A stretch of DNA of 64,000 bases from Pristionchus mayeri (GCA_036245805.1 BTRK01000006.1:47671257-47735256); one strand, 5' to 3'. Shown: positions 23,102-33,653, counted from the first letter of the stretch. A program made the numbers and translations. Notes: generated by a model not told the origin, from the sequence alone.

Positions 23102-24871
23102 TAGTTACATGAAGCTTCCGGACATAATTCCTTACTATAACGGGATTACCATGGGGGGCGCGTCCTCCCAAGATGTTCTCCGTTTAGGCAAAATTAGAAC
23201 GATGTTAAGCGTGCTGGAGGGGCATCAGATCGTCAGCTTGGAGTATCTTACGAAAATGGAGAGATGGATCCGGAACAAGGCTCAAATGGTACATAAAGAA
23301 GGGAGAGATACCGAGTGATCTAGGGAATCGATGTTTATGAATAATTATTTGATTGCAGGCACCCTCCCAGAACACGGCGTACGGATCAAGTAGTGAGTTT
23401 GTCTCACGACCTCATACATTGCTAGTGTGTATCGTCTGTCAAGATTGATTTATTTTCCTTCTCTGGTGAACGAATTGGCAATGTCATGTTTTAGGCTACG
23501 CCCCTCCTCAGTTTGGCGTGGACAACTTCGGAATGCAAGCATACGCTCCTCAGCGACATCAGCGTACACAGGTAAAAGCAAAAGTATATCCCGCCTTCGA
23601 GACTGGGCTTGCGGGATAGCACTATTATGGGGGGGTGGTGTGGGGGGCTCGACGGGTGCCCGTTGATTGGGTGTTTTGATGAAGACATTTCTGAGATGAT
23701 GCTTACAGAAGGGAAACTGGGACATGCAGCCGCAGATGGACATGCGCGGATACGGAGAAACAGGAGGTGAATGCTCAGGAAAATGCGGTAACTAGAAACT
23801 TGGCAATGTTCCAACCGTGTTCATCGTTGCAGGTCCACAACCACACCAGCTGATGGCGCCGCCACAGCATCAGCACTATGGAGGCGGTCCGATGCGAGCT
23901 GGCTATATGTAATTTTATAGATATTTTGAAGCGGAATACGGTAATGATGAAGTAATGTAGCTACAATCTAATATTGCAGTGGCTCACAAACACCTCAGTC
24001 GTATCAGCCGTACCCTGGAAATGCAGTGCGAGGTGACTTCCATACGCAGCAGCAGGACTCAGGGCCGCCACCTTGTCTCGACGATGACGTCTTCTGCCTC
24101 GACGGCATCGTGAAGCCGCGCGCGTCTGATGCTGTCACCCGCGAGTGCAACGCCGTCGCCGAACGTTTCGAGATGCAGACGCTGAATGAGAGCAAATTCG
24201 CCGGCCACATCGTGCTCAAGTGCAGAATGAGTGAGTATCAATAATTTTGGAATAAATTTGAAAAGTATACAAAAAAAGTGAAAATATATTGTACCAAACC
24301 ATTAGTCTAGAGATGACTTCGCAGACACTTCCTTAGTTCTCTGTACTCTCACTGACCGGAGAGATAAATTGAAGATGAGATTTCTTGCGAAAGCATTCTT
24401 AACATGTTCTCTAGTCAACCTGAGTATATCTGATTTAAAATTGGTTTCAGAGGCGCGTCAGGCTCCCCCTCTTCGTCTCTTGGTTCCCAGCACGTATCCG
24501 CAGGGGAAGATTACGGTGGACAGAGATGATATCGACAATGGTGTGTTGTTGATTGCTCAGTAGACGGGTACAAGTTATTCGTTCCAAATTATATTTCCTG
24601 TTGAAAATCTCCGGAACACAAGTTGCATCTCAATGGCAGATCATTAAAAATGTCGGGTCGGCCGTTTTGAATTTTGATGCCACCAGCTACGAGGTTCTTT
24701 GTTGCAGCAGCCTTCAAGCTCGACGAAGTTCAAGCTCAAGTGCACGAACGACTGGCAATGCCTGGTCTGAGGACCATAGCTGACTTCCTTGATACTTGGG
24801 TAAGAAAGATATAGATGCCCAATTGGTAAGATAGAAATGGCTCAAGAAATAATAACAAAATGCAACCGTTT

Positions 24872-25237
24872 AAAGAAGGAGTGTCAGCAAAGTTAAACTT
24901 TTGACGCTGTCTTAACCATGACCTAGCCCACCCTCCAAAGATCATAGCGCGAGCTTGGAGAGTAGACAAACTTCAGTTGATAGCTCGGTGGGAGAGCAGC
25001 CGCCATGTGATCGGGAGTTTGCGGGTTCGATTCCCACAAGATGTTTTTTGACAGATCTTCCAGATATTTGAATTCCCGCACCTCCCTTCCCTACAAGCCC
25101 TCCGTCTGCCAACTAATGATAACTCGGTTCGAAATAGAGATATGAATGTGATTTTTTTGGAATCTCTTATGGTTGTGCAAAGCTAGGTCATGGTTATAAC
25201 AGCGTCAAAAGTTCAACTTTGCTGACAGTCCTTCTTT
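24872..25237. mobile_element. TIR element with tRNA-like core (right-arm copy)
   Basis: Terminal inverted repeats (AAAGAAGGAGTGTCAGCAAA.. and complement) surround a core at about 24,978-25,042. The core contains a D-arm-like TAGCTCGGTGGGAGAGC and a T-arm-like GGTTCGATTCC, the internal pol III A and B boxes. The anticodon and acceptor stems do not pair. This is a tRNA-derived sequence captured in a foldback/MITE, in the last intron of mdt-15. Confidence 0.65.
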
Positions 25238-25559
25238 AATTGGAGTTGCTTGCATTAGAGTTCGACATTCGAATAATCGTCTCTTCATTATATAATCTCA
25301 GGAATCAACGGTGCGCCAGTACTATCAACGCTATCCTATCACTGGCAGTGGTGGCAGTCCGGGTCCGTCGAATGTCACATTGAACAGAGGAGCAGCAGAT
25401 CCCCCAAAGAATGTTGACTACGACGCGCTTTTCGCGGAGTACGACATTCGAGATTTCGAGGATTTGTGAACTACTAATCATCCTGAAGCAATGCTTGTAA
25501 ATTGTAATAATATAATCTTGTATTTGTAGCTAAAACTACGCACACACGAATGAACGGGG

Positions 25560-25930
25560 GGGGGGGGGTGACAAAACGAAAAACGACAAAACGGAAACAA
25601 TTCACAGATTCAACGAGATTCGACCTAGGGACTTGGTAGTTGTTGCATTGTTACCAGTATGCGCTCTACTACATTTACATATACAATTCTTGTTACCAAG
25701 CGAGATTGAGTTTTAACGTATAGGGGTTCATGGAAATCGTTATACCATGAACCCCGGGTCGTTGATTTGGAGTGAAACTCAAGATCGTCTGGTAACAAGA
25801 ATTGTATATGTAGATGTAGTAGTGCGTATTCTGGTAACAATGCAACAACTCCCAAGTTCCTTCGTCGATTCACGCGCGAGCTGTGATTTGTTTCCGTTTT
25901 GTCGTTTTCCTTTTTGTCACCCTCCCGAAT
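25560..25930. repeat. Imperfect inverted repeat at the right end of palindrome 1
   Basis: About 25,569-25,710 (gtgacaaaacg..tttccgtt complement, ttgcattgttacca, tatacaattcttgttacc) reappears inverted and diverged at about 25,775-25,925. The centre near 25,735 holds a small perfect hairpin, GGGTTCATGG..CCATGAACCC. The palindrome-1 right arm ends at 25,769, inside this structure. Confidence 0.7.
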
Positions 25931-26004
25931 GAACACACAGAATGGGATGAAAGGGAAAACAAGTATCACTCTATTAGCATACTATCTTGCGCCCCCGTTT
26001 GTCA

Positions 26005-26086
26005 GCAGCGATGTCCGAGTGGTTAAGGAGTTGGACTTGAAATCCAATGGGCATTGCCCGCGTAGGTTCGAACCCTGCTCGCTGCG
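26005..26086 (+). tRNA. tRNA-Ser (anticodon TGA)
   Basis: Acceptor stem GCAGCGA (26,005-26,011) pairs perfectly with TCGCTGC (26,079-26,085), followed by discriminator G. The D-arm carries CCGAGTGGTTAAGG, the anticodon loop is CTTGAAA, a class-II long variable arm is present (GGGCATTGCCC), and the T-loop is GGTTCGAACC. The long variable arm and TGA anticodon fit serine. No intron is seen. Confidence 0.95.
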
Positions 26087-26312
26087 AATTGTTTGCGATT
26101 TTTAATAGCAATTCTTTACTTGTGACTTCCCAAAAAAAACGCTGAATTTATCGAATGTTGGACAGGATTGGCAATACTTTATCAATTTATTGGTGATACA
26201 TTTTCGAAAGAACGAATGGGCATAGGACAAACCTAAAATTATATAACAATTCAAAAACGTATTTGTGCTCAGGCAATTGGGGGCAGATACTAACCGGCGG
26301 TTAGTGACTTGA

Positions 26313-26960
26313 TCAGATTGCACTCTCATCTTCGATGAATTGCTCGTAGAGAGGGACGAAGCCTCCTTTCTCTTTACAGTCAGGACAAGTCAAAGATGGC
26401 GCGTCCGCGCCTGGAGCGTGAGCTGCGTGCTGATCTGCGCATTCGCGGCAGACCGCGTGACCGCATACGGGGAGAAAGACCCGAAATCACGGGGAATCGG
26501 AGAGGCACGAAGGGCACTGACGAGAGAACCGGACATCGAGTGTAGCACTGGAATTTAATTATTTTTGCCAATAACATTAAAAAATATAAATTTGCATCCA
26601 ACAATGAACGAGCAACTCTTAGAAATTAGATTACTTTACTGACCATAGCTCGTTCTCATTTCTGATGCAGGCAATCAGCTTCGTCTTCGCATCACCGTAT
26701 GCTTGAGCAGTACGATATTTTTCATCAACGGCGAGAAGCAGTTTCTTTCCTTTCACAGTGTTCCAAAGTGATTTTCATTGCCTCGATTCTGTTTTCGAGG
26801 GACTCTGCTACTGTGAGTGCGGTATGAGTCTCCGTATATGCTTTCAAAGCTGCATTGGTCTGTGCCACTGCTGCAAGTTGAGCAGCCACGGCTGCATCAT
26901 ACATTGCATCGGCAGCAATTGTGTCGTTCTCCAAGTTCATGATCAGAGATCTGCAAGACA
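26313..26960 (-). pseudogene. RING-finger protein with coiled coil, decayed
   Basis: The 3' exon (about 26,550-26,313) encodes a C3HC4 RING: CPSCLSDSP, then VCGHAVCRECADQH and LTCPDC, ending FIEDESAI at TGA 26,313. RING domains act as ubiquitin E3 ligases. An in-frame TGA interrupts the domain between SDSP and FRVFLP, where Arg (CGA) would be expected. The 5' exon (about 26,955-26,640) encodes an Ala/Glu-rich helix (AVAAQLAAVAQTNAALKAY) likely to form a coiled coil, and needs a frameshift near 26,745 to continue into KLLLAVDEKYRTAQAYGDAK. Two lesions in one short gene argue for a pseudogene, though sequencing error is possible. Confidence 0.7.
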
Positions 26961-26994
26961 TGTTTCGTTTAGCTATTAACAGTAAATTATAGGA

Positions 26995-27900
26995 TAAACT
27001 AGTGGGCAAATACGCCTATTTTAATGATAGAAATGACCGGCGTATTCATAAAATAATCCCTATGGATTCCGGCAAAATCATGGTTCTCATGCCGCGTACG
27101 TCCAAACGCTAGAGCTTACAGAAGGTGCATGGCATCGACGTTTTTCAGAAGTTCCCCTTCGAAATCATGAATCTGACCCAGCATCTGACACAGCGCGACG
27201 GACTACTGTAGGTTATTTTTACGGTGGAATAACAATATTTACGTTTTCCATCCATCCGCAGATGAAATCATAAATCTGACTCAGCGTCTGACCCAGCGAA
27301 CATGGGTTACGGTAGCTTTAGGTTACGGTATGAGTAGTGTATTGATGTTTTGCAACGATCATCCGATGAGATCATGAGTCTGACACAACATCTGCTCCAA
27401 CGCCACTTCCGGGTTACGGTAGACGGACGGACAACCGTACACCTATTTTTTGGTCGTAAAAATTTTTCTTCTGGAAATTTCTGAAATTTTTTTCGTCTGC
27501 TGACCTTATATTCCGGATGGGGACATACTATCAAAATCTTGCTTGAAACGAACGCGCCAGTCAAAAACCCTTTCAGTTTATTGTATATGTAGCAACTAGT
27601 GGGCAACTACGCCTCTTTTAAAGTTCCCGTTATATCCAGAAAATAATCCTTATTGATGCCGGCAAAATCATGGTTCTCATGCCGCGTCCGTCCCATCGCT
27701 AGAGTAATAACGTAATTGATGTTTTCGATCCATCCGTAGACGAAATCATGAATCTGACCCAGTGCCTAACCCACGGCTACGAGTTACTGTAGCTTACGGT
27801 TACTGTAGCAGTACAGTATCAATGTTTTGTTTCGATCTTCTGATGAAATAATGAGTCTGACACACGATCTGACCCAACGCCACCACGGGTTAGGCACTCT
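26995..27900. repeat. Diverged satellite-like repeats
   Basis: Two ~115-bp direct copies begin ACTAGTGGGCAA (26,998 and 27,596) and share GGCAAAATCATGGTTCTCAT. Between and after them a ~100-bp motif centred on ATCATGAATCTGACCCAGC recurs near 27,167, 27,266, 27,367, 27,738 and 27,848. Together this is a higher-order tandem array in decay. No gene is visible. Confidence 0.7.
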
Positions 27901-28022
27901 ACGATGATCCTGAAGGGAGTTATGGCCCGTTGCGCAAATGTCGCTTGCGCACCTAATTTTGTCGTTGCGCAAATGTCGTTGCTCAAATGTCATATCCCCA
28001 GTATGGTGATATCAGACACGGT

Positions 28023-28625
28023 AGGTATGCACAGGTGTAAACAAAGTAATTTTCCTTTCACCTGCTTCGCTCCCGCAAAAGGCAGTGGATATTACCCTAG
28101 TCGTCAAGAGACGACTACGCATAGACGAACTGGCCGACTGGGATTATCATTACCAGGGGTGTGCAAAAAGTTTCCCGCACTCCTCATTTCCAAAGCGCTC
28201 ACGTCGGGCAGAGCGACGGATGAGCATGGGAAACAGAGTTCGAGAAACGATCCCACGCTCTCTTCATTATACACACTCTCTCGCAGATCGACCGGTCTAG
28301 AGAGTGTGTAGAATGAAGAGAGGGTGGTGTCGTTTCTCGAACTCTAATACCCATGGGCCGAAACACCCACCTGCTGCAATCTAGGAAGTTTGTTCACCTC
28401 CCCGCTCTTTCTGGACCGATTCAGTAACCACATGACTCAACCATATGGAAGTGCCAATTTTGGATTTTGATCCCCGGACTATTATTGGACTGATTACTGG
28501 ACGATATCAGTCCATTTTTAAATTTATATAATTATTTTTAAAATACCTTCAGCCTCGATGCCGAATCTCTCCCTGCATCCCCTCTGGCACACTGCGATGC
28601 CTGCCTACCAGCACGCAGTTGGTGT
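28023..28625 (+). repeat. Duplicate of chemoreceptor promoter and exon 1
   Basis: Matches 33,442-34,044 directly at an offset of 5,419 bp, with only about four substitutions in 603 bp. It includes a hairpin repeat (28,235-28,345), the upstream region and the first 22-23 codons of the chemoreceptor (MPNLSLHPLWHTAMPAYQHA at 28,558). Immediately after 28,625 the sequence switches to a mariner transposase. Confidence 0.9.
28235..28345. repeat. Hairpin repeat (CTCTTCATT family)
   Basis: A ~111-bp near-palindrome AGAGTTCGAGAAACGAT..ATCGTTTCTCGAACTCT-type ends, with inner arms CACACTCTCTCG / CTAGAGAGTGTGT and centre ATCGACCGGT. Second copy at 33,654-33,764. Confidence 0.85.
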
Positions 28626-28627
28626 CT

Positions 28628-29540
28628 CGATGATCAACCCCGCTCTGGACGCCCTCCCTCCCTCGATCAGCCTCTCGTTCTCCGCATACTGAAGCGCAAG
28701 CCCATGGCCAGTGTGCGTGAGTTGAAGAAGGATACTGGTACTCCCAGATCAACGGTGTCCGATATCCTCCATCGATCTGGGAAGAAGCCGAAACTCCCAC
28801 AAGTGATTCCCCATGACCTCTCCCCCGAACAGCTGAAAAGTCGTGTTCAAGTCTGTCGGGAATTACTCCATCGTAGATCCAATCTTCGATGGGTCAATTC
28901 CATCATCGCTACAGATGAGAAGTGGATCACGTACGATAACCCTGTGAGGAGACTGCAATGGGTGGATGCAGATGAGAAGCCCACGCCCGTCCCGAAGAAG
29001 GAAGAGCACGGAAAGAAGGAACTCCTCTGCTTCTTCTTCTCACTGCTCGGTCCCATCTACTGGGAGATCCTCGCCCCTGGTACCAGCATCAATGCCGACC
29101 TCTTCTCTGAACAACTGGAAGATGTCGCGATCAGAGTCCCTCCTAGACTCCTGAACCAGGGCAAAATTCTTCTTCTGATGGACAATGCTCGCCCACATCG
29201 AGCGAAGATGACCCAAAAGAAAATGAACGAGCTGAAGATCGAGAGGATTTTCCATCCACCGTATTCCCCGGATCTCTCCCCATGCGACTACCACTGCTTC
29301 CGCTCTCTCTCTGACTTCTGCAAAGGAAAGAAGTTCAAGAATCGAGATGAAGTTGTGAGGGCTTTCGTGAACAGGGCGGTCTCGAAGAAACCCGCATTCT
29401 GGAAGAGAGGAATCGAGACCCTGCCCAATCGCTGGAGGGAGGTAGTGAGAAAGAAGGGGGCATACATTGGTCACTGAGAATTGTAAAGCATTGAATAAAA
29501 AATAAAAACAAAAAATTATACGAACTTTCCGGACACCCTA
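28628..29540 (+). mobile_element. Mariner (D34D) transposase, 5' end replaced
   Basis: The open frame (in frame from about 28,628; first ATG 28,704; stop at 29,477) encodes about 280 residues. It has the second helix-turn-helix half (VRELKKDTGTPRSTVSDILH) and a full catalytic core: TDEKWI, LLLMDNARPHRA and HPPYSPDLSPCDYH. Exactly 34 residues separate the second and third catalytic Asp, the D34D mariner signature. The 3' terminal repeat lies at about 29,519-29,540 (CGAACTTTCCGGACACCCTA). The first ~55 residues and the 5' terminal repeat are missing, replaced by the chemoreceptor duplicate, so the element cannot transpose itself. The catalytic frame has no visible lesion. Confidence 0.92.
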
Positions 29541-29884
29541 ATAATTAAGCTGACTCGTGGTTATACCCGAGTTGGGCATGTTCAAGCTCGGAAAAGTCGA
29601 AGGGTCCATTTTTCTAAAATTCTGAAAAGTTTATGGAAGCTTCAGAAATGCATGTAGATTCCGAAAATACCAATCACCCAAATTGTTATTTTTTTGAAAT
29701 TAGTTATGACACTTTTTGTGTCATTTTGGATCGAAAAATACGGGTTTTCGAGCATAACTCATTTCTTTTGAATTTTCTCGACCTCTGGTAAGCAAATTCG
29801 GTTTCTACGAGTGAAAATACACCAGAAAATCTATATCTCATATACTTTGAAGAATCTTTATTTTTCGACATCAAAATGAAGGGG
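29541..29884. other. AT-rich stretch without recognised features
   Basis: Low-complexity AT-rich DNA between the mariner 3' end and the inverted-repeat element. I see no convincing exon. Confidence 0.35.
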
Positions 29885-31410
29885 TATTGGGGTGTCCAGT
29901 AATTTTTCAGAATTTGAACGTATCCTCCACAGTAACGATTGTCCATCACAAATGCCAACAGTATTGAATAGAGCAACCATTGCCCAATCATACATACCAT
30001 GGAATTTTCATCAGCTGTTCTCCCCTGTTTTTAACAAACGTTCATGTAATGGATACTGGAGTCACCCAAAATCACGTTTTCGTCTATAATATTTTTGCTG
30101 CACAGGACCGCATGGGTTTGATACCTCTAACTTGCTAATTTTAAAATACAAGATCATACAATTCTTTAACACAGGTGTCACCAGTCAGTGGAGGTGGCCG
30201 CGTACAATTTTTTTAAAAACCCATTTGAAAACGACCAAACTAAGTTGGTACACTACCCTAGTCAAGAGATTTTGAACCAACCGTACTATTTGGTCCAGAG
30301 CCGTCATTTAGGAATTCTCCAGTTTTGGTCCCGGTAATGTTGTATTGCAGCTCCCAGTTGAGCTACAGAGGTGGCAAAGGGCTTAAAAAACGCAGAAAAT
30401 TATTTTGAGAAACTTTCATGTTGAAGTTATAACACGAAACTCAAAAATAAATTATCTGTGACTAAAAGTATGATTTCATAACAGCAAAAAAATTGTTCTT
30501 CCCATAATGTAGGAGACTTCTGTGGAAATTTATTACTGATTTTGAAAGAACATCTACTCATACAAATAATAAAAAAATAAAAATGGCAAAAAAGTAGGGG
30601 TTGTATCTCTCATTTTTTGCATTCAATGTGTAGTAGTCGCAACTTTAGTTCTTAAATAACTAAAATTATCTTTCCGGTCCACTACATTTCACTATCTTGT
30701 GCTTATCCGTGATGTTTTCAGGCCAATAAACCTAAATTACTGTATGAAATTCGCAATTTCGAATTTTCGAAAAATACGATTTTCGCAGCCTCGGATGAAG
30801 ACGATTTTGAGCATTAAAAACTTATAATTTGAAAGAACGGAACGGACTGCTACTGTTGAGTGGAATAGTATATTCCGCCGTGAACAAAATTAATGTCATG
30901 CGGGACCATCGAAACTTCTATTCTTGTCGATTTTTTCATTCGAAAATAGCTCCAACGAAGGGTCGTCAAGGGATAAAATTCTTTTTTGAGTAGATTATAG
31001 AGAATATCGCTGCAGTTGCATCCTGTAAAATATATTTGGTGATAGATGAGTCCGAAAAAGTATATGAAATTTCATATTTATTAATTTTGTTTAATAGTAA
31101 AAATTTAAAATTTGAAATTTTTGAATTTCAGAAACATTCAATTTTGTGAGAATTTCATAGTATTTCGAGAATAAGCCTTTCGCAAAAAAACAAATATAGA
31201 CGAAAACGTGGGTTTGGGTGACTCCAGTATCCATCACATAAACGTTTGTTAAAAACAGGGGAGAACAGCTGATGAAAATTCCATGGTATGTGTGATTGGG
31301 CAATGGTTGCTCTATTCAATAGTGTTGGCATTTGTGATGGACAATCGTTACTGTGGAGGACACGTTCCTCCGAAAAAAAATTCTGAAAAATTTCTGGAGA
31401 CACCTGCAAC
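29885..31410. mobile_element. Inverted-repeat element with ~210-bp arms
   Basis: Arms at about 29,885-30,092 and 31,192-31,410 are reverse complements at roughly 85-90% identity (shared blocks: cctccacagtaacgattgtc, ggaattttcatcagctgttc). The 1.1-kb interior is AT-rich and has no transposase or other gene I recognise. Divergence of the arms suggests an old non-autonomous DNA element. Confidence 0.65.
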
Positions 31411-31637
31411 TGCAACTTTTTGCAACAATACCTGCAACTTTTTCAAAATCGACCCCAGACCTTTGCTATTGGTACCTTTGATACCCCTCCCCGAACCGAC
31501 ATTTCAGAAAAAAAGTCTGGGAATTATCGATATTTTCACTATCCGTGGGCCCCTGTACAGTTGTATCGTTCTCTCGTGGAGGGTCTGTTGAGTAAAAATA
31601 CTACCCAAACTGCACTCATCCACCGCAGCGTGAGCGT

Positions 31638-31757
31638 TGTGAAAGGCTCGTGAGGCCGAGGGCGATCTCGGGTGATCCGAAAAAGTTGGGATGGGGCGAA
31701 GCCCCATCCCAACTTTTTCCGAACACCCGAGATCGCCCTCGGCCTCACGAGCCTTTT
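31638..31757. repeat. Long perfect-stem hairpin with GAA loop
   Basis: A stem of about 58 bp, GTGAAAGGCTCGTGAGGCCG..GTTGGGATGGGGC, folds onto its complement around loop GAA near 31,700. Only one or two mismatches are visible (TGATCC versus GAACAC; GTGAAAG versus CTTTTAC). It is GC-richer than its AT-rich surroundings and is unlike the CTCTTCATT hairpins. Confidence 0.85.
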
Positions 31758-32096
31758 ACAACGTTTTAAGCAGGCTCTCACAAGTCTCATTCAACTTTTG
31801 TCTTGAACACACAACCCAACTGTCACGTAGCGACCGAAGGTCGCTAGTTCTTTCATATTTGTATTTGTTTGTGTGCGTGTGATCATCTGTTCATTCGAAT
31901 TGCCCGCTTCACGCCTATCTTCCTTCCTCATCTCACTTTCTCTTAATTCTGCCACCCACAACAGTTTCCCCTTTGTTTTCTATTATCCAAGTGTTCGAGA
32001 AATGTGCAAATTGGGAGACATCGAATTAGAGATGCAATAGTCTTACAATTAGATGCGACTCTCGATCGAGAAGAGAAGGAATCGAAAATAGGAAGG

Positions 32097-33308
32097 ATGA
32101 GTCTGGATAAGGTTAGACATCCTTTATCTATTAGTATCTATTGCACATATGCTATAGACTTGTCGCACTGTCGCCTCATGTCGACTCTGCATTTTATGCT
32201 AGCTACGTGTATCATATCAGGAGATGTCTCCCCTACCAAAATAGTATTTTTGGCAATATTATTATTTAGAATTATTATCAGACCCTCAGAAGCATCAACG
32301 AAGCTGTGGAGAAGCTCCAGAATCTACTCCAGGTTATTTTTGTATAATATGTTTATGGAGAGTGATACGAACTCGCTTGCTTCCACTGGTTTGTCGAGTA
32401 TGAGCATGAGAGCTTGATCGCAAAAGATATGGCTTCCCCGCTCACCGGACTCAGAATTTACTCTATGAGAGATATTGAATACTCAATTTGGGAGCTATGC
32501 ATGCATGCTCTCTGATAACAAAAACTGCTATGTCTCTACTGTAGTGAAGTACTGCAATCGATGCAACTGCATATCTTTATCTCAGTATTCTTACGCTGAT
32601 AGGTATAGATAGTGTGCAGAATGAAGAGACGATGATCCAAATATGAACTCATTGTGGTCACAAAGACCCCTTAATCCGCCCCACGACAATCTTCTAGAAT
32701 TCAAGAAACGATATCACGCTCTCTTCATGCTACACGTCCTGTCGACGATCGACCGGTCTAGAAAGAGAGTGTAGAATGAAGAGAGCATTGCATCGTTTCT
32801 CTAACTCTACTGTCCTCATCTTCAGATTTTCCAACTGGCGACTCTCATAGTTGCGGTCGCGATCGCATTTCTCCTAGTAGGAACGACCATCACTTGCTAC
32901 TATGGGAAGTATAAGAAGTACAACAACAGGAGGAGAGACTGCGAACGTGGATCAAGTTGTCAGTTTATGTCCCGTAGAGAGAGAGAGAGAGAGAAAGAGA
33001 GAGATGCGGAGAAGTGGAGGTGGGATAAATGGTGACAATCTTCTTCAGGCGACTCTCGCTTGATGTTGCTGACTCCGCCAGGTTGGTTGCCATTAGTGAA
33101 GTAACGGCTATAGTTTTAGATACGATTTTCTGGTATCCGGTTAAAAGAATATTTTACAAAATTCCTGTTTTCAAAATCATTTCTGATATTCGCAGGTACG
33201 ATTAAGCAGAACGAGAAGGGAAGGTATCAGCCCAATGAAATACACCTGTCACGCGAGAATCCGGCTAGAATTGCCATCAATGGGAGCGGATTGAAAATTG
33301 GAAAATAA
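32097..33308 (+). CDS. Small single-pass membrane protein
   Basis: Four exons join in phase: 32,097-32,111, 32,282-32,332, 32,826-32,955 and 33,196-33,308 (309 nt, 102 residues). Residues 1-22 form a short amphipathic helix (SINEAVEKLQNLLQ). A membrane segment follows (residues about 23-47, TLIVAVAIAFLLVGTTITCY), then a basic stop-transfer run KYKKYNNRRR and a polar cytoplasmic tail. The frame is open upstream to about 32,004 without an ATG, so the N-terminus is uncertain. The third intron boundary follows two hairpin-family repeats. I do not recognise the family. Confidence 0.6.
32600..32808. repeat. Hairpin repeat plus half copy (CTCTTCATT family) in an intron
   Basis: A full hairpin lies at about 32,697-32,808 (AAACGAT..ATCGTTTCTC ends, centre GATCGACCGGTCTAG). 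Just upstream, 32,610-32,645 has a single arm (GTGTGCAGAATGAAGAGACG) with no partner. Confidence 0.7.
32975..33005 (+). repeat. GA microsatellite
   Basis: A short (GA)n run with one AA interruption, inside the third intron of the small membrane-protein gene. Confidence 0.8.
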
Positions 33309-33653
33309 CCTTAAACCAGATTAGCATTGAACGAGCTGATTGTCTGCACAGAGATAAAGTTATACATTAAATCAGTGGAATTGTACACGAAAATATTTTA
33401 CTTCTTGTCAGTGATGAAAGTTATAAATATCAAGCATAATCAGGTATGCACAGGTGCAAACAAAGTAATTTTCCTTTCACCTGCTTCGCTCCCGCAAAAG
33501 GCAGTGGATATTACCCTAGTCGTCAAGAGACGACTACGCATAGACGAACTGGCCGACTGGGATTATCATTACCAGGGGTGTGCAAAAAGTTTCCCGCACT
33601 CCTCATTTCCAAAGCGCTCACGTCGGGCAGAGCGACGGATGAGCATGGGAAAC

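Larger units (their letters stand above)
20690..25469 (+). pseudogene. mdt-15: MDT-15/MED15, right-arm copy with premature stop in exon 6
   Basis: Same 15-exon structure as the left-arm copy: 20,690-20,739; 21,055-21,106; 21,304-21,366; 21,447-21,813; 21,890-22,040; 22,091-22,137; 23,188-23,288; 23,359-23,389; 23,495-23,571; 23,709-23,766; 23,833-23,908; 23,980-24,230; 24,451-24,540; 24,708-24,799; 25,302-25,469. The single visible defect is TAG at 22,119-22,121 in exon 6 (reading FKIHQYRVE then stop), where the left copy has GGG. Translation would end after about 237 residues, keeping the KIX domain and Gln-rich linker but losing the Mediator-binding C-terminus. All other exons remain open, so the lesion is recent. 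The product could be lost by nonsense-mediated decay, or a KIX-only protein could compete for activators; both are inference. Confidence 0.85.
10219..25769. repeat. Palindrome 1: ~7.7-kb inverted arms, 66-bp spacer
   Basis: The left arm is 10,219-17,951, the right arm 18,018-25,769 and the spacer 17,952-18,017. Paired coordinates sum to 35,969 near the centre, 35,985 beyond the retroelement and 35,988 at the outer end. The changes come from a 16-bp indel in the reverse transcriptase and a poly-C/poly-G run 3 bp longer on the right (about 25,556-25,568). Each arm carries mdt-15, a truncated non-LTR element, two MITEs and a hairpin. Arms are nearly identical but not perfect, with at least one functional difference (a nonsense codon). 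Confidence 0.95.

Noticed and set aside
10219..25769. Palindrome as a missed-adaptor or foldback read artefact
   Set aside because: The arms differ by a 16-bp indel, a two-base change making TAG and scattered substitutions. A single molecule read twice would not give these. A haplotype misjoin is still possible and only long reads can exclude it.
28151..28185. 5' terminal repeat of the mariner at 28,151 (aggggtgtgcaaaaagtt)
   Set aside because: It resembles the 3' end (agggtgtccggaaagtt) but lies inside the block shared with the chemoreceptor promoter at 33,57x, so it cannot be assigned to this transposase copy.
29704..30000. Protein-coding gene in the inverted-repeat element
   Set aside because: The same frame appears in opposite orientation at 31,283-31,591 because the arms are inverted copies. 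It lacks splice or family support.
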